This document shows, piece after piece, positions 59,401 through 64,000 of a DNA stretch of 64,000 bases. The stretch is from the NCBI GenBank assembly GCA_030063045.1, contig JAQSEB010000230.1, positions 47,947 to 111,946 of the forward strand, written 5' to 3'. The DNA comes from Pratylenchus scribneri. Taxonomy: Eukaryota > Nematoda > Chromadorea > Rhabditida > Pratylenchidae. The first letter of the stretch is position 1, and each line of letters begins with the position of its first letter. The notes beneath the pieces were generated by a model. It did not search any database. It was not told the origin of the DNA and worked only from the letters and a program-made list of their open reading frames with translations. A program made the position numbers and the translations under genes.

Positions 59401-62400
59401 GAAAAAAATAGAATTAAGAAATTTTCGAAGATTAGGGAATAGAGAGCAGGAATTGATCAGTCAAAAAATTCAGATTTTTAAAAAATTAATCCCAAGTTAA
59501 TATTATATATAGATTTTAGGTCTATTATAAGTAATAAACAATTTTTATATAGGCTAGGTCAATATAAATTGAAAAAAATAGAATTAAGAAATTTTCGAAG
59601 ATTAGGAGAGCAGGAATTGATCAGTCAAAAAATTCAGATTTTTAAAAAATTAATCCCAAGTTAATATTATATATAGATTTTAGGTCTATTATAAGTAATA
59701 AACAATTTTTATATAGGCTAGGTCAATATAAATTGAAAAAAATAGAATTAAGAAATTTTCGAAATTAGGGAATAGAGAGCAGGAATTGATCAGTCAAAAA
59801 ATTCAGATTTTTAAAAAATTAATCCCAAGTTAATATTATATATAGATTTTAGGTCTATTATAAGTAATAAACAATTTTTATATAGGCTAGGTCAATATAA
59901 ATTGAAAAAAATAGAATTAAGAAATTTTCGAAGATTAGGGAATAGAGAGCAGGAATTGATCAGTCAAAAAATTCAGATTTTTAAAAAATTAATCCCAAGT
60001 TAATATTATATATAGATTTTAGGTCTATTATAAGTAATAAACAATTTTTATATAGGCTAGGTCAATATAAATTGAAAAAAATAGAATTAAGAAATTTTCG
60101 AAGATTAGGGAATAGAGAGCAGGAATTGATCAGTCAAAAAATTCAGATTTTTAAAAAATTAATCCCAAGTTAATATTATATATAGATTTTAGGTCTATTA
60201 TAAGTAATAAACAATTTTTATATAGGCTAGGTCAATATAAATTGAAAAAAATAGAATTAAGAAATTTTCGAAGATTAGGGAATAGAGAGCAGGAATTGAT
60301 CAGTCAAAAAATTCAGATTTTTAAAAAATTAATCCCAAGTTAATATTATATATAGATTTTAGGTCTATTATAAGTAATAAACAATTTTTATATAGGCTAG
60401 GTCAATATAAATTGAAAAAATAGAATTAAGAAATTTTCGAAGATTAGGGAATAGAGAGCAGGAATTGATCAGTCAAAAATTCAGATTTTTAAAAAATTAA
60501 TCCCAAGTTAATATTATATATAGATTTTAGGTCTATTATAAGTAATAAACAATTTTTATATAGGCTAGGTCAATATAAATTGAAAAAAATAGAATTAAGA
60601 AATTTTCGAAGATTAGGGAATAGAGAGCAGGAATTGATCAGTCAAAAAATTCAGATTTTTAAAAAATTAATCCCAAGTTAATATTATATATAGATTTTAG
60701 GTCTATTATAAGTAATAAACAATTTTTATATAGGCTAGGTCAATATAAATTGAAAAAAATAGAATTAAGAAATTTTCGAAGATTAGGGAATAGAGAGCAG
60801 GAATTGATCAGTCAAAAATTCAGATTTTAAAAAATTAATCCCAAGTTAATATTATATATAGATTTTAGGTCTATTATAAGTAATAAACAATTTTTATATA
60901 GGCTAGGTCAATATAAATTGAAAAAATAGAATTAAGAAATTTTCGAAGATTAGGGAATAGAGAGCAGGAATTGATCAGTCAAAAATTCAGATTTTTAAAA
61001 AATTAATCCCAAGTTAATATTATATATAGATTTTAGGTCTATTATAAGTAATAAACAATTTTTATATAGGCTAGGTCAATATAAATTGAAAAAATAGAAT
61101 TAAGAAATTTTCGAAGATTAGGGAATAGAGAGCAGGAATTGATCAGTCAAAAAATTCAGATTTTTAAAAAATTAATCCCAAGTTAATATTATATATAGAT
61201 TTTAGGTCTATTATAAGTAATAAACAATTTTTATATAGGCTAGGTCAATATAAATTGAAAAAAATAGAATTAAGAAATTTTCGAAGATTAGGGAATAGAG
61301 AGCAGGAATTGATCAGTCAAAAAATTCAGATTTTTAAAAAATTAATCCCAAGTTAATATTATATATAGATTTTAGGTCTATTATAAGTAATAAACAATTT
61401 TTATATAGGCTAGGTCAATATAAATTGAAAAAAATAGAATTAAGAAATTTTCGAAGATTAGGGAATAGAGAGCAGGAATTGATCAGTCAAAAAATTCAGA
61501 TTTTTAAAAAATTAATCCCAAGTTAATATTATATATAGATTTTAGGTCTATTATAAGTAATAAACAATTTTTATATAGGCTAGGTCAATATAAATTGAAA
61601 AAAATAGAATTAAGAAATTTTCGAAGATTAGGGAATAGAGAGCAGGAATTGATCAGTCAAAAATTCAGATTTTAAAAAATTAATCCCAAGTTAATATTAT
61701 ATATAGATTTTAGGTCTATTATAAGTAATAAACAATTTTTATATAGGCTAGGTCAATATAAATTGAAAAAAATAGAATTAAGAAATTTTCGAAGATTAGG
61801 GAATAGAGAGCAGGAATTGATCAGTCAAAAAATTCAGATTTTTAAAAAATTAATCCCAAGTTAATATTATATATAGATTTTAGGTCTATTATAAGTAATA
61901 AACAATTTTTATATAGGCTAGGTCAATATAAATTGAAAAAAATAGAATTAAGAAATTTTCGAAGATTAGGGAATAGAGAGCAGGAATTGATCAGTCAAAA
62001 AATTCAGATTTTTAAAAAATTAATCCCAAGTTAATATTATATATAGATTTTAGGTCTATTATAAGTAATAAACAATTTTTATATAGGCTAGGTCAATATA
62101 AATTGAAAAAAATAGAATTAAGAAATTTTCGAAGATTAGGGAATAGAGAGCAGGAATTGATCAGTCAAAAATTCAGATTTTTAAAAAATTAATCCCAAGT
62201 TAATATTATATATAGATTTTAGGTCTATTATAAGTAATAAACAATTTTTATATAGGCTAGGTCAATATAAATTGAAAAAAATAGAATTAAGAAATTTTCG
62301 AAGATTAGGGAATAGAGAGCAGGAATTGATCAGTCAAAAAATTCAGATTTTTAAAAAATTAATCCCAAGTTAATATTATATATAGATTTTAGGTCTATTA

Positions 62401-64000
62401 TAAGTAATAAACAATTTTTATATAGGCTAGGTCAATATAAATTGAAAAAATAGAATTAAGAAATTTTCGAAGATTAGGGAATAGAGAGCAGGAATTGATC
62501 AGTCAAAAATTCAGATTTTTAAAAAATTAATCCCAAGTTAATATTATATATAGATTTTAGGTCTATTATAAGTAATAAACAATTTTTATATAGGCTAGGT
62601 CAATATAAATTGAAAAAATAGAATTAAGAAATTTTCGAAGATTAGGGAATAGAGAGCAGGAATTGATCAGTCAAAAATTCAGATTTTTAAAAAATTAATC
62701 CCAAGTTAATATTATATATAGATTTTAGGTCTATTATAAGTAATAAACAATTTTTATATAGGCTAGGTCAATATAAATTGGAAAAAATAGAATTAAGAAA
62801 TTTTCGAAGATTAGGGAATAGAGAGCAGGAATTGATCAGTCAAAAATTCAGATTTTTAAAAAATTAATCCCAAGTTAATATTATATATAGATTTTAGGTC
62901 TATTATAAGTAATAAACAATTTTTATTTAGGCTAGGTCAATATAAATTGAAAAAAATAGAATTAAGAAATTTTCGAAGATTAGGGAATAGAGAGCAGGAA
63001 TTGATCAGTCAAAAATTCAGATTTTTAAAAAATTAATCCCAAGTTAATATTATATATAGATTTTAGGTCTATTATAAGTAATAAACAATTTTTATATAGG
63101 CTAGGTCAATATAAATTGAAAAAAATAGAATTAAGAAATTTTCGAAGATTAGGGAATAGAGAGCAGGAATTGATCAGTCAAAAAATTCAGATTTTTAAAA
63201 AATTAATCCCAAGTTAATATTATATATAGATTTTAGGTCTATTATAAGTAATAAACAATTTTTATATAGGCTAGGTCAATATAAATTGAAAAAAATAGAA
63301 TTAAGAAATTTTCGAAGATTAGGGAATAGAGAGCAGGAATTGATCAGTCAAAAAATTCAGATTTTTAAAAAATTAATCCCAAGTTAATATTATATATAGA
63401 TTTTAGGTCTATTATAAGTAATAAACAATTTTTATATAGGCTAGGTCAATATAAATTGAAAAAAATAGAATTAAGAAATTTTCGAAGATTAGGGAATAGA
63501 GAGCAGGAATTGATCAGTCAAAAATTCAGATTTTTAAAAATTAATCCCAAGTTAATATTATATATAGATTTTAGGTCTATTATAAGTAATAAACAATTTT
63601 TATATAGGCTAGGTCAATATAAATTGAAAAAAATAGAATTAAGAAATTTTCGAAGATTAGGGAATAGAGAGCAGGAATTGATCAGTCAAAAAATTCAGAT
63701 TTTTAAAAAATTAATCCCAAGTTAATATTATATATAGATTTTAGGTCTATTATAAGTAATAAACAATTTTTATATAGGCTAGGTCAATATAAATTGAAAA
63801 AAATAGAATTAAGAAATTTTCGAAGATTAGGGAATAGAGAGCAGGAATTGATCAGTCAAAAATTCAGATTTTTAAAAAATTAATCCCAAGTTAATATTAT
63901 ATATAGATTTTAGGTCTATTATAAGTAATAAACAATTTTTATATAGGCTAGGTCAATATAAATTGAAAAAAATAGAATTAAGAAATTTTCGAAGATTAGG
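50479..64000. repeat. 170-bp satellite array, about 80 monomers, runs off the window
   Basis: Head-to-tail monomers begin at GATTTTAGGTCTATTATAAG (50641, 50811, 50981, 51142, ...). The standard length is 170 bp. Recurrent variants: 161 bp (9-bp deletion removing CAGATTTTT), 169 bp (GATTAGGAATAAAGAGCAG, with AATTTATCCC) and 164 bp (GATTAGGAGAGCAGG). The left part mostly has AATTGGAAAAAA, the part after about 57.5 kb AATTGAAAAAAA. Monomers are nearly identical otherwise. Each carries a stop-interrupted frame (KIELRNFRRLGNREQ...) that is a by-product of repetition. No gene was seen in it. Confidence 0.97.

Noticed and set aside
63456..63725. 89-codon frame in the 170-bp satellite (KIELRNFRRLGNREQ)
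   Set aside because: It arises from indels that bypass the stop present in each standard monomer; every monomer carries the same frame and none has a start or promoter context.

Overview
The window is AT-rich eukaryotic DNA, most likely from a nematode. Reasons: introns are GT..AG with short TTTTCAG/TTTTAG acceptors, several starts lie a few bases after an AG acceptor (spliced-leader style), one intron is only 37 nt, and non-autonomous DNA transposons are dense. A plant-parasitic tylenchid (Meloidogyne-like) is my best guess from composition alone and is unproven. No virus, CRISPR array, rRNA or convincing tRNA was seen. Gene models were built by hand by matching splice sites and intron phases, because most exons are short.

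Layout. (1) 1-5,800: two tandemly duplicated genes for small secreted, GPI-type, ten-cysteine proteins (Ly6/uPAR-like three-finger pattern). A MITE sits in an intron of the first copy only. (2) 5,800-10,530: non-coding DNA with a roughly 220-bp inverted duplicate. (3) 10,532-29,090 (+): one 14-exon gene for an 862-residue protein with a Sec14/CRAL-TRIO domain of the MCF2L/TRIO/SESTD1 type, a spectrin-like helical segment, an acidic region and an IQ motif. An alternative first exon at 16,362 fits the same downstream phase. One intron is built of tandem copies of its own 3' splice junction and the start of the next exon. (4) 29,090-35,200: a 57-residue minus-strand ORF, repeats, and a broken gene fragment (possibly RAB3GAP2-like) cut by a hAT-like element that itself carries a second hAT-like element. 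(5) 35,279-46,155 (-): a previously hidden multi-exon gene for a secreted cysteine-containing protein. Exons are mostly 60-220 nt and introns are filled with transposons; the first seven exons link in phase, and downstream candidate exons are less certain. (6) 46,500-48,520: two MITEs with long inverted repeats and 8-bp target duplications. (7) 48,890-64,000: a 180-bp satellite that switches abruptly at about 50,478 to a 170-bp satellite running off the window end, with a higher-order 6/7-monomer organisation in the middle.

The genes show no joint pathway. The Ly6-like pair and the minus-strand gene are both secreted cysteine-bearing families, of a kind that often expands in nematodes. The Sec14/spectrin/IQ protein is an intracellular lipid- and calmodulin-binding scaffold by domain content. 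The right half looks like a repeat-rich region bordering a satellite block.
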